The notes under the pieces are model-generated. The model was not told where the DNA came from, searched no databases, and saw nothing but the letters and a program-made list of their open reading frames with translations. This document shows positions 7,521-13,573 of a stretch of DNA of 13,573 nt, piece by piece (the first letter of the stretch is position 1; the number at the start of each line of letters is the position of its first letter). This stretch comes from Armatimonadota bacterium (GTDB lineage: Bacteria; Armatimonadota; HRBIN16), in the NCBI GenBank assembly GCA_028275265.1, contig JAPWUZ010000040.1, positions 1 to 13,573 on the forward strand. The letters run 5' to 3'. The position numbers were made by a program, and so were the translations under genes.

Positions 7521-8199
7521 GCAAGGCGAAAAACCGGGCTGGTGGCAGCAGTTGCGCCCGAAGCTGCTGGGTTTCGTCGTGTGGAGCCTCGCCCGCGCCA
7601 TCGGCATGAGCCTGCGCCTGAAGGTACTCAATTTCGAGCAGGTGCTGGAGCGGGCGAAGGAAGGCAAAGGAGCGGTGCTGGTAACCTGGCACGGGCGCAG
7701 TCTTATCCCTGCCAACGTGTTCAAAGGCAGAGGGTTCTGGGCGATTATCTCCCTCTCGCGCGATGGCGAGATTCAGAACCATATCTTCCGGCGGTTCGGC
7801 TTCCGTATCATCCGGGGTTCCACAGGGCGAGGGGGCATCCGCGCGGCGCTGGAAGCTGCCCGGCGCGTCGCAGAAGGGGGTATTCTGGCGTTCACCCCCG
7901 ACGGTCCTCGCGGACCCAGCCGACAGGTACAGCCCGGCGCGCTTTTTATCGCCCAGAAGGCGAAGTGCCCCATTATTCCGGCAGGTGTCGCCGCTTACCC
8001 GCGCAAACTGCTGCCAACATGGGACCGCTATATGATACCTCTGCCGTTCGCGCGTGGCGTGTTCATCTTTGGCGAACCTATCGACGTGCCCGAAGGCATC
8101 AGCGAACAGCAGTTCGAGCAGCTGCGACAGAAGGTGGGGGACGCCATCAACGCACTGGAGGAACAGGCGGAAAAGATGGTTCGGGAGAAGCGAGTGTGA
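7513..8199 (+). CDS. DUF374-family acyltransferase, probable LpxJ-type lipid A late acyltransferase
   Basis: A 228-residue protein of the DUF374 (PF04028) branch of the lysophospholipid acyltransferase superfamily. Visible signatures are VTWHGRSL with His60, SLSRDGE at 81-86, RGSTGRGG at 101-108 and TPDGPRGP at 128-135. A hydrophobic stretch near residues 17-32 may anchor it to the inner membrane. The canonical HX4[DE] motif of this superfamily is not present after His60 (five residues on is Ile65). Members of this family from Helicobacter and Campylobacter relatives (LpxJ) add secondary acyl chains to lipid A, and the position between msbA and waaA supports that role here, although the acyl position and chain are unknown. 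The GTG start at 7513 overlaps the msbA stop by eight bases, with AGGAG at 7495-7499 rather far upstream. Confidence 0.85.
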   Translation: MSKQGEKPGWWQQLRPKLLGFVVWSLARAIGMSLRLKVLNFEQVLERAKEGKGAVLVTWHGRSLIPANVFKGRGFWAIISLSRDGEIQNHIFRRFGFRIIRGSTGRGGIRAALEAARRVAEGGILAFTPDGPRGPSRQVQPGALFIAQKAKCPIIPAGVAAYPRKLLPTWDRYMIPLPFARGVFIFGEPIDVPEGISEQQFEQLRQKVGDAINALEEQAEKMVREKRV

Positions 8200-8202
8200 G
8201 CC

Positions 8203-9516
8203 ATGTTCAACGCGGTGTATAACCTCTTTCTCATCCTCACCTCCCCAATGTGGCTGATATACCTGCTGTGGCGCATCATCGTCAGGGGCAAATCGCGCGA
8301 GGGCTGGGGACAGCGACTGGGCGGACTGGCTGTGTCTCCGCAGGGACGCAGGGTGATATGGGTGCATGCGGTATCTGTGGGTGAGGTGGTGGCTGCTTTG
8401 CCGCTTCTGCAGGCGATTCGCGAACGACTTCCCCACTATCACCTGCTGTTAACCACCCTCACCCCTACCGGCAACGCCACTGCGCGTCAGCAACTGGGCA
8501 AGCTGGTGGACGCGGTAGGCTATCTGCCGATAGACCTTCCCTTTGCGGTAGGACGCGCCCTGAGACGGGTACGCCCCGACGCGCTCATCGTGATGGAGAC
8601 CGAGCTGTGGCCCAACCTGCTGACGATGGCGTATCGCCGGGGGGTGCGCACACTCATTGCCAACGGTCGCATCTCCGACCGCAGCCTGCCCACCTACAGG
8701 CGGTTCCGCTGGTTCTTCGCTCGGGTGCTGCGTTGTCTGGACGCCATCTGTGTGCAGTCGGAGGAGGACGCGAGGCGGTTTTGTGCTATCGGCGCGCCCC
8801 CGGATCGAGTGCATGTGGTGGGAAACACCAAGTTTGACCAGGCGGCGGTTGGAGCGCAGGACATACAGGCGGATGCGCTGCGTCGGGATTTGGGGCTTCC
8901 CGAAGATGCGCCGGTGCTGGTGATTGGCAGCAGTCGCGCACCGGAGGAGGAGTTGATTATCGCCACCGCTTACCGCACGTTGCGTGAGCGTTTCCCGAAC
9001 CTCTGCATCGTATGGGCTCCTCGGCATGTGGAACGAGCGGAGGCGATTGTGGAACTCCTTCAGCAGCAGGGTTTTCGTCCATGGCGACGCACGCAGGGAA
9101 CTCCTGATACCGCCCAGCAGCAAATCGTGCTGGACACCTTCGGCGAGCTGGGGAAGGTTTACGCGGTGTGCGACGTGGCAATTATCGGCGGAAGCTTCGT
9201 GCCTCTGGGAGGGCAGAACCTGCTTCAACCGCTGGCGCATGGCAAGCCGGTGGTACACGGACCCTACATGAACAACTTCCGTGATGTGGCTGCGCTGGCG
9301 AAAGAAGCCGGTGTGGCGTGGGTCGCACAGGATGCCGAGGAGCTGGCTCGGCGGGTAGCTGAACTGTTGGAAAATGAACCTTTGCGAGAAGCGGTAGCGC
9401 GGCGCGCCCAAGCTCTGGTGCGCGAACAGCAGGGTGCCTCACTGCGCATTCTGGATATCCTGAGCGCGCTCCTCGAACTGGCGGGTGCGGAAGGCGACCG
9501 CCCCGGCTATCAGTAG
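8203..9516 (+). CDS. waaA: 3-deoxy-D-manno-octulosonic acid (Kdo) transferase WaaA
   Basis: WaaA (KdtA) is an inner-membrane GT-B enzyme of family GT30 that transfers Kdo from CMP-Kdo to the lipid A precursor on the cytoplasmic face. The 437-residue protein has an N-terminal membrane segment (about 7-27) and then the family motifs in order: WVHAVSVGE with the predicted catalytic base Glu61, METELWPN at 131-138, NGRISDRS, QSEEDARRF, GNTKFD, and GGSFVPLGGQN at 329-339 followed by HGKPVVHGPY. Length matches the family (E. coli 425). How many Kdo residues it adds cannot be read from sequence. The ATG at 8203 is three bases after the previous stop. It is the last gene of the run; the usual partner lpxK does not follow, and its final seven bases overlap the stop of a convergent gene. 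Confidence 0.95.
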   Translation: MFNAVYNLFLILTSPMWLIYLLWRIIVRGKSREGWGQRLGGLAVSPQGRRVIWVHAVSVGEVVAALPLLQAIRERLPHYHLLLTTLTPTGNATARQQLGKLVDAVGYLPIDLPFAVGRALRRVRPDALIVMETELWPNLLTMAYRRGVRTLIANGRISDRSLPTYRRFRWFFARVLRCLDAICVQSEEDARRFCAIGAPPDRVHVVGNTKFDQAAVGAQDIQADALRRDLGLPEDAPVLVIGSSRAPEEELIIATAYRTLRERFPNLCIVWAPRHVERAEAIVELLQQQGFRPWRRTQGTPDTAQQQIVLDTFGELGKVYAVCDVAIIGGSFVPLGGQNLLQPLAHGKPVVHGPYMNNFRDVAALAKEAGVAWVAQDAEELARRVAELLENEPLREAVARRAQALVREQQGASLRILDILSALLELAGAEGDRPGYQ

Positions 9517-10763
9517 AACCAGAAAACCCACCAGTTCTTCATCATCCTGCCATCGTCGTCCTTCGAGCGGTTGTTCAGCCCCGGCATGTTCTGCCACCAG
9601 TACACCAGCCACCTGCCCATACAGTCGGGGGCGAGTTCGGCATAGCGATTCAGCACTTCGCACGTCCATGGTTTGGCAATGTCCTTGCCTCCGGGCGCGC
9701 TGCCGATGCGCCAGTCCTCGATGGTCGACATGACCGGTTCGGTGTTGTTCAGGTCATAGTGATGACGGGCGTTCGGTGGGAAATGCACGTTACCTCCGGC
9801 AGCCACGTAGTTCTCGATCTTCCATGTCTGTTTGCCGTCGGTAACTATCGCCGTATGCGGGTCGGGATAGCGGATACCTTTGCCCTCTCCCCACAGCGGG
9901 TAGAAGGAGTTAAAAGGCAGGTTATAGCGCTTGTCCAGGTCAAAACCCGCATACTCGTGGAAATAACGGGTGAAATAGGGAATCGCCCCGCTGTGCGCCA
10001 GCCCTTCCATCGAATGACCCAGATTCTCCATCGCGCAACCGATGCCCCGGTCGTGGTTGATGCAGTTGATGCGCACTGAACGGCCAGTCCACTTCTGGTC
10101 GGGGTCTGCGCCGTTTCCCGCCTGTACGTATTTGCCCGGAATACGACGAAAGCGTTCATCGTACACCGGCTTCAGTTCCACGCATTCCAGACACCGGAAG
10201 TCACCTGTGGCGGCGGCGGTGAACCACACCTCATGCACGTAGCCCCGGTCTACCAGCTCGTCCAGCCGGAGGAAACGTCTTTTGTTTTTCGGGTCGCGCA
10301 CGCCGATATATTCGGCAAACTGTTCGGAAAAGAAGCCGCCATAGTCACAGTTGATGTCCGGCTCGCGCACATGAGGCTTGATGGGTGAACGGCGGCTGTT
10401 TTTCTCCTTGCGGTCGGGGTCGCGCAGGTCTACAAACCGCCACACCGAATACTGCAGGAAGGGCGGACTGTTCGGGTCTTTGTATCCATGGTAGCGGCTG
10501 GCTTCACGCATCGCGGCGATGAGCTGTTGTGCCAGCCGAAGGGGTTTCTCGGCTTCCACCTGATTCGAGAAGTTGATGAGCAGCACGCGCGGTTGCATCT
10601 GCCGGATGCGGTCGTGGTTGCGCACAATCCAGGCATCCGAGTTGGCTTTGCTCCACCGGTTCGGCCAGACGGTTGGGTCGGCAGGGTCATTGAGCGGTTT
10701 GGGCGTGCCATCCGGGTGGAAGTGGCTTCGCCAGTCGTCTGCTGTTAGCGGATATGTCCGCAT
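9510..10763 (-). CDS. Uncharacterised protein rich in Trp, Tyr and His
   Basis: No family was recognised in this 417-residue protein. It has no signal peptide or membrane segment, so it is probably cytoplasmic. It begins MRTYPLTADDW and contains several dense blocks likely to be conserved: RVLLINFSNQV near residue 60, a His/Glu cluster in NHDRGIGCAMENLGHSMEG, GGNVHFPPNARHHYDLNN, and a very aromatic ending with VYWWQNMPG and KNWWVFWFY. The His, Glu, Asp and Cys residues in these blocks could bind metal, but no HExxH or other standard motif is seen. CTCCTT at 10775-10780 (AAGGAG on this strand) lies 11 bases before the ATG. Codon use and the absence of stops support a real gene. It converges on waaA with a seven-base tail overlap and diverges from the glycoside hydrolase; neither neighbour explains its job. 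Confidence 0.82.
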   Translation of the reverse strand: MRTYPLTADDWRSHFHPDGTPKPLNDPADPTVWPNRWSKANSDAWIVRNHDRIRQMQPRVLLINFSNQVEAEKPLRLAQQLIAAMREASRYHGYKDPNSPPFLQYSVWRFVDLRDPDRKEKNSRRSPIKPHVREPDINCDYGGFFSEQFAEYIGVRDPKNKRRFLRLDELVDRGYVHEVWFTAAATGDFRCLECVELKPVYDERFRRIPGKYVQAGNGADPDQKWTGRSVRINCINHDRGIGCAMENLGHSMEGLAHSGAIPYFTRYFHEYAGFDLDKRYNLPFNSFYPLWGEGKGIRYPDPHTAIVTDGKQTWKIENYVAAGGNVHFPPNARHHYDLNNTEPVMSTIEDWRIGSAPGGKDIAKPWTCEVLNRYAELAPDCMGRWLVYWWQNMPGLNNRSKDDDGRMMKNWWVFWFY

Positions 10764-10855
10764 AGATTATTCTTCTCCTTCGCTGTGAACTGCCGTCGTC
10801 GCGCTTCCAGATAGACCTTGAACAAATCCTCCGGCGTTTCCTTCCCTACGGACAT
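10745..10855 (-). CDS. Possible 36-residue small protein upstream of the uncharacterised gene
   Basis: A short open frame begins with ATG at 10855, ends at TAA 10745-10747, and overlaps the first 19 bases of the 417-residue gene in another frame. Its product is charged and helix-like (TPEDLFKVYLEARRR, FTAKEKNN). There is no ribosome binding site upstream, but TGCTACCAT on this strand (an extended -10-like element) ends about seven bases before the ATG, so a leaderless transcript would start near it. It could be a leader peptide coupled to the next gene, the remnant of an N-terminus, or chance. Low confidence. Confidence 0.25.
   Translation of the reverse strand: MSVGKETPEDLFKVYLEARRRQFTAKEKNNLCGHIR
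10775..10780 (-). promoter_or_regulatory. Ribosome binding site of the uncharacterised 417-residue gene
   Basis: CTCCTT on the plus strand reads AAGGAG on the minus strand, 11 bases before the ATG at 10763. It is the strongest such site in the region and fixes the start of that gene. Confidence 0.6.
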
Positions 10856-10940
10856 GAGCCGATGGTAGCACAACGGACGCAGGATAACGTGCCTTTTGTC
10901 GGCGGCAGGACTCAGGTCTCGCACGCCGAATCCTCACGCG

Positions 10941-10947
10941 GGGAGGT
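10941..10947 (+). promoter_or_regulatory. Ribosome binding site of the glycoside hydrolase gene
   Basis: GGGAGGT lies eight bases before the ATG at 10956. It decides the start in favour of 10956, which also places a signal peptide at the very N-terminus, over an in-frame upstream codon at 10896. Confidence 0.75.
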
Positions 10948-10955
10948 CGGTGACA

Positions 10956-13268
10956 ATGAGACGCTTTTTGGGGAGTGTGTTTGGCATGATAGCACTGATA
11001 ACCGCGTTTTCCGCCGCCGCGCCGGAGGGTGTGCCGGAGCCGGTAGTACCTCAGCCCTTCGGGGTGAACATCCACTTCACACAGGCGACCGAACGCGAAC
11101 TGAATCTGCTGGCAGAAGGCGGATTCCGCTTTGTGCGGATGGACTTTAGCTGGAGCGATATAGAGAAGCAGAAAGGTGTGTACGACTTCTCTCGTTACGA
11201 CGTGCTGGTGCGCGATATGACCGCGCGCGGCATCCGTATTCTGTTCATTCTGGACTACGGCAACCCCCTTTATGATGAGGGCAAGTCGCCATATACCGAC
11301 GAAGGTAGAGCCGCGTTCGCCCGCTACGTGGAGGCGGCGGTCAAGCGATACGCGGGCAAGGGCATCCTGTGGGAAATCTGGAACGAGCCAAACATCTTCT
11401 TCTGGCAGCCCAAACCGAACGTAGAGGACTACGCGAAACTGGCGCATGTGGTGATAGACACCATCCGGCGTGTTGCGCCCGGCGAGTTCATCGTCGCGCC
11501 TGCCTCCTCGGGCTTTCCGTGGGAGTTCATGGAGACGCTGGGACAACGCGGCGTGCTGGCGAAACTGGACGCCGTCACCGTACACCCCTACCGCCAGCAG
11601 CCTCCCGAAACCGCCGGAGGTGACTACCGCCGACTGCGCCTGCTGCTTGACCGCTATAGCCCCCGCAAACACCTGCCCATCCTGTCTGGAGAATGGGGAT
11701 ACTCAGACATCTGGCAGGCTATGGACATGCAGAAGCAGGCACGATACCTGCCGCGCCAGTGGCTGAGCAACCTGACCAGCGATGTGTTTCTCAGCATCTG
11801 GTACGACTGGAAGAACGACGGCGAAGACCCCAAAGAGCCGGAGCATCATTTCGGTACCGTGTATCACGACCTGCGCCCGAAGCCCGCATACGTCGCCGCC
11901 AAGACACTCACCAGCACGCTCAACGGCTATCGCTACCTGCGGCGCATCGCCCTGCCGAACTCCGATGATTATCTGTTGCTGTTCCGCAAGGGCGAGCAGC
12001 TCGCGCTGGCAGCATGGACAACCGCAGACCCGCATCCGGTGACGTTGAACCTGCCGCGCGGCACGGTTCAGGTGGTAGAACTGATGGGCAAAACGCGAAG
12101 CGTTGCCGTCGGCGGTGCGCCTTTTGTGGTTGACCTGACACAGGAACCGCAGTATCTGTTGCTGCCCGCGCATGCCGACCTTAACCTGATAGGAACCTGG
12201 TCGCCTGTGAGGCAGTTACTCACCGTGCGCGCCGGACGTACCGAGAACATCCCTGTTCAGGTACACAACCCAACGGGGAAAACGTTATCGGTGGTGTTGC
12301 GAGCGCGATACAACGGGCAAACTCTGGGACAGGCGCGGTTTCGATTGCGGTCGGGTGAGAAGCGTGTAGTGAACCTGCCGGTGAAGGTGGAAGAACGCGG
12401 CACCCCGTATTTGCGCATCACTTTAGACTGGGTGACAGACAAAAGCGACGTATTGCAAACTGCCACCGTATGGTTGTGTGTGTCGAATGTGCTGAATGTG
12501 CGAACGCTCCCACCGGTGAGGCGGCAGGTGGTGGCGGTGATCGAGAACGCCGGTGACGAAGCACTGCGGGCGACCCTGCAGATTCGAGCGGGTAGTTTGC
12601 AAGGTAACGCGCCGCTGAACCTCGCCAAAGGACAGCGTGAAGCAACCGTGAGCGTGCAGATGCCGGAAGCTTTGCCGCCAGACGTCCGCATCTCGGCACA
12701 GATTGTGGACGAAAAGGGTGTGATACTGGCGCGTTCGGAAGAGACACGATGGGTATCGCTCGATGCGGTTCAACCTGATGTAACAGGCTGGCGGGCATGG
12801 GTGGACGGTGATGCCAAGGTGGAGGGCAAAGCAGAGGTGGCTATCACCGAAGCTCCAGAGCCTACCCCGCTGGGCGTGCGCACCGCCGCGCGCCTGGACT
12901 ATCGCTTCGGCAAGGGCTGGCGCTTCGCCTGTGTGAACCTGCCCCAGACGCTGCTACCCATCGAGGGCAAGCCGAAGGCGGTGGGCATGTGGGTGTATGG
13001 AGACGGCAGCGGCAACATCTTGCGCTGCCGAATCACCGACAGCACCGGACAGACCTTCCAGCCCGATTACGGAGCCATCACGTGGAGAGGCTGGCGGTTT
13101 GTGACCATGCGTCTGGACGGCGGCTTCCCCGGATTCTGGGGAGGCGCGAACGACGGCGTGGTGCACTACCCCCTCCGCTGGGAGGCGGTGGTGCTGGTGG
13201 ATTCCAACCAGCAGAGCGCGGAGAGAGACTGGAGCATCTACGTGACGGGAATAGCGTTGCAGTATTAG
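10956..13268 (+). CDS. Secreted clan GH-A glycoside hydrolase with beta-sandwich and carbohydrate-binding-like domains
   Basis: A 770-residue exported enzyme. Residues 1-21 form a Sec signal peptide (RRFLGSVFGMIALITAF, cleavage probably after Ala20 or Ala21) without a lipobox. Residues about 30-325 are a TIM barrel of clan GH-A resembling GH39 and GH5 families: WNEPN carries the acid/base Glu144, LSGEWGYS the nucleophile Glu246, and VHPYR lies between them. A small beta domain follows (about 330-412), then one or two Ig-like beta-sandwich domains (about 414-605) and a C-terminal domain (609-770) with WVYGDGSGN and TWRGWRFV, resembling jelly-roll carbohydrate-binding modules. Both catalytic glutamates are present, so it is probably an active retaining glycosidase acting outside the inner membrane; the substrate cannot be told. 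It diverges from the 417-residue gene and overlaps the next gene tail to tail by four bases. Confidence 0.88.
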   Translation: MRRFLGSVFGMIALITAFSAAAPEGVPEPVVPQPFGVNIHFTQATERELNLLAEGGFRFVRMDFSWSDIEKQKGVYDFSRYDVLVRDMTARGIRILFILDYGNPLYDEGKSPYTDEGRAAFARYVEAAVKRYAGKGILWEIWNEPNIFFWQPKPNVEDYAKLAHVVIDTIRRVAPGEFIVAPASSGFPWEFMETLGQRGVLAKLDAVTVHPYRQQPPETAGGDYRRLRLLLDRYSPRKHLPILSGEWGYSDIWQAMDMQKQARYLPRQWLSNLTSDVFLSIWYDWKNDGEDPKEPEHHFGTVYHDLRPKPAYVAAKTLTSTLNGYRYLRRIALPNSDDYLLLFRKGEQLALAAWTTADPHPVTLNLPRGTVQVVELMGKTRSVAVGGAPFVVDLTQEPQYLLLPAHADLNLIGTWSPVRQLLTVRAGRTENIPVQVHNPTGKTLSVVLRARYNGQTLGQARFRLRSGEKRVVNLPVKVEERGTPYLRITLDWVTDKSDVLQTATVWLCVSNVLNVRTLPPVRRQVVAVIENAGDEALRATLQIRAGSLQGNAPLNLAKGQREATVSVQMPEALPPDVRISAQIVDEKGVILARSEETRWVSLDAVQPDVTGWRAWVDGDAKVEGKAEVAITEAPEPTPLGVRTAARLDYRFGKGWRFACVNLPQTLLPIEGKPKAVGMWVYGDGSGNILRCRITDSTGQTFQPDYGAITWRGWRFVTMRLDGGFPGFWGGANDGVVHYPLRWEAVVLVDSNQQSAERDWSIYVTGIALQY

Positions 13269-13573
13269 GGGCGCGACCCCTCCCGAACAAGCCACACCTC
13301 CGCCACCTGGCACCCGCGCCCTTCGACCAGCTCCCATTTCAGGCGCAGCATGCCGTTGCGTGTTGCCTCTGGCGGGATGGGGAACTCCATCACGGACGGC
13401 GGTTGTGTGCCCCTGATAGCGCCGTGGATTTCTATCAAATCGTTTACCACCAGGCGCATCACCGCGCGGAACCGCCCGTTGTAGACCACCCGCAGGCGAT
13501 AGCGTGCGTTCGGGTCCAGACCGGTATACAGCATCTCCAATGGCGTGCCGTACAGCGTGGATGCCTGACTGCC
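13265..13573 (-). CDS. C-terminal beta-sandwich domain of a larger protein, 5' end outside window
   Basis: The frame is open from the right edge to a TAA at 13265-13267, giving 102 visible residues; the N-terminus is beyond the window. A TTG at 13540 could be read as a start, but in-frame coding sequence continues upstream to the edge, so a longer protein is more likely. Alternating hydrophobic and polar residues (YTGLDPNARYRLRVVY, then AVMRLVVNDLIEIHG, then MLRLKWELVEGRGCQVAEVWL) suggest a beta-sandwich module of the kind appended to extracellular sugar-active enzymes. I cannot name the family. Its position beside a glycoside hydrolase hints at a polysaccharide-use neighbourhood. It overlaps the hydrolase stop by four bases. 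Confidence 0.65.
   Translation of the reverse strand, partial: GSQASTLYGTPLEMLYTGLDPNARYRLRVVYNGRFRAVMRLVVNDLIEIHGAIRGTQPPSVMEFPIPPEATRNGMLRLKWELVEGRGCQVAEVWLVREGSRP

Larger units (their letters stand above)
10764..10955. promoter_or_regulatory. Divergent intergenic region, likely to hold both promoters
   Basis: This 192-base stretch is the only sizeable gap between genes in the window. It separates a minus-strand gene from a plus-strand gene and so must carry a promoter for each. For the minus strand a possible extended -10 (TGCTACCAT) lies at 10862-10870, without a good -35. For the plus strand GATAAC near 10892-10897 is the best -10-like hexamer, also without a good -35. No clear operator palindrome, riboswitch or terminator was seen. 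A possible 36-codon frame occupies part of the region. Confidence 0.45.

Noticed and set aside
7339..8442. A 367-codon open frame on the minus strand
   Set aside because: Antisense to msbA, the DUF374 acyltransferase and waaA. The composition is that of a shadow frame and no motif is present.
8449..9411. A 320-codon open frame on the minus strand
   Set aside because: Entirely antisense to waaA, whose motifs continue throughout on the plus strand.
10818..10823. TTGAAC as a -35 box for the glycosidase gene
   Set aside because: No -10-like hexamer is found at 16-18 bases downstream, and the element lies inside the possible small frame of the other strand.
10767..11672. A 301-codon open frame on the minus strand ending just before the 417-residue gene
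   Set aside because: It runs antisense to the glycosidase catalytic domain, including both catalytic glutamates, and its product has no recognisable pattern.
13268..13280. A small inverted repeat GGGG-CGCGA-CCCC just after the glycosidase stop
   Set aside because: The stem is only four or five pairs and no T-run follows on either strand, so it does not qualify as an intrinsic terminator.

Overview
The window is a high-GC, densely packed bacterial chromosome segment with two parts. Its left two thirds (about 1-9516) is one long plus-strand run of ten genes for building the outer membrane and lipid A. Its right third (9510-13573) holds three accessory genes: an unrecognised protein, a secreted glycoside hydrolase, and the tail of another gene. 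No tRNA, rRNA, CRISPR array, transposase or phage gene was seen.

Layout: the 3' part of an OmpH/Skp-type periplasmic chaperone gene; a predicted coiled-coil lipoprotein that looks like a lipid-anchored relative of Skp; lpxD, lpxC, fabZ, lpxA, lpxB; an MsbA-type ABC exporter; a DUF374/LpxJ-type acyltransferase; and waaA (kdtA). Neighbouring genes overlap by 1-29 bases or are 3 bases apart, so they are almost certainly co-transcribed and translationally coupled. Together they encode a chaperone for outer-membrane proteins (Skp), the first committed steps of lipid A synthesis (LpxA, LpxC, LpxD), a fatty-acid dehydratase at the branch point (FabZ), disaccharide formation (LpxB), a probable secondary acylation, Kdo transfer (WaaA) and flipping across the inner membrane (MsbA). 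The UDP-diacylglucosamine hydrolase (LpxH, LpxI or LpxG), the 4'-kinase LpxK and the Kdo synthesis genes are not in the window.

After waaA the strand switches. A 417-residue protein of unknown function lies on the minus strand, its stop overlapping the end of waaA. A 192-base divergent intergenic region separates it from a 770-residue exported clan GH-A glycoside hydrolase with several beta-sandwich domains. The hydrolase in turn overlaps, tail to tail, the end of a minus-strand gene that leaves the window.

Organism: a diderm that makes lipid A. The order skp-lpxD-lpxC-fabZ-lpxA-lpxB-msbA-waaA, with lpxC inside the cluster, resembles diderm Terrabacteria (Negativicutes-like, Armatimonadota-like) more than Proteobacteria, where lpxC lies elsewhere. 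The divergent LpxB and the multidomain sugar hydrolase would suit an Armatimonadota-type organism, but this placement is inference from gene order and general impression, not from a search.
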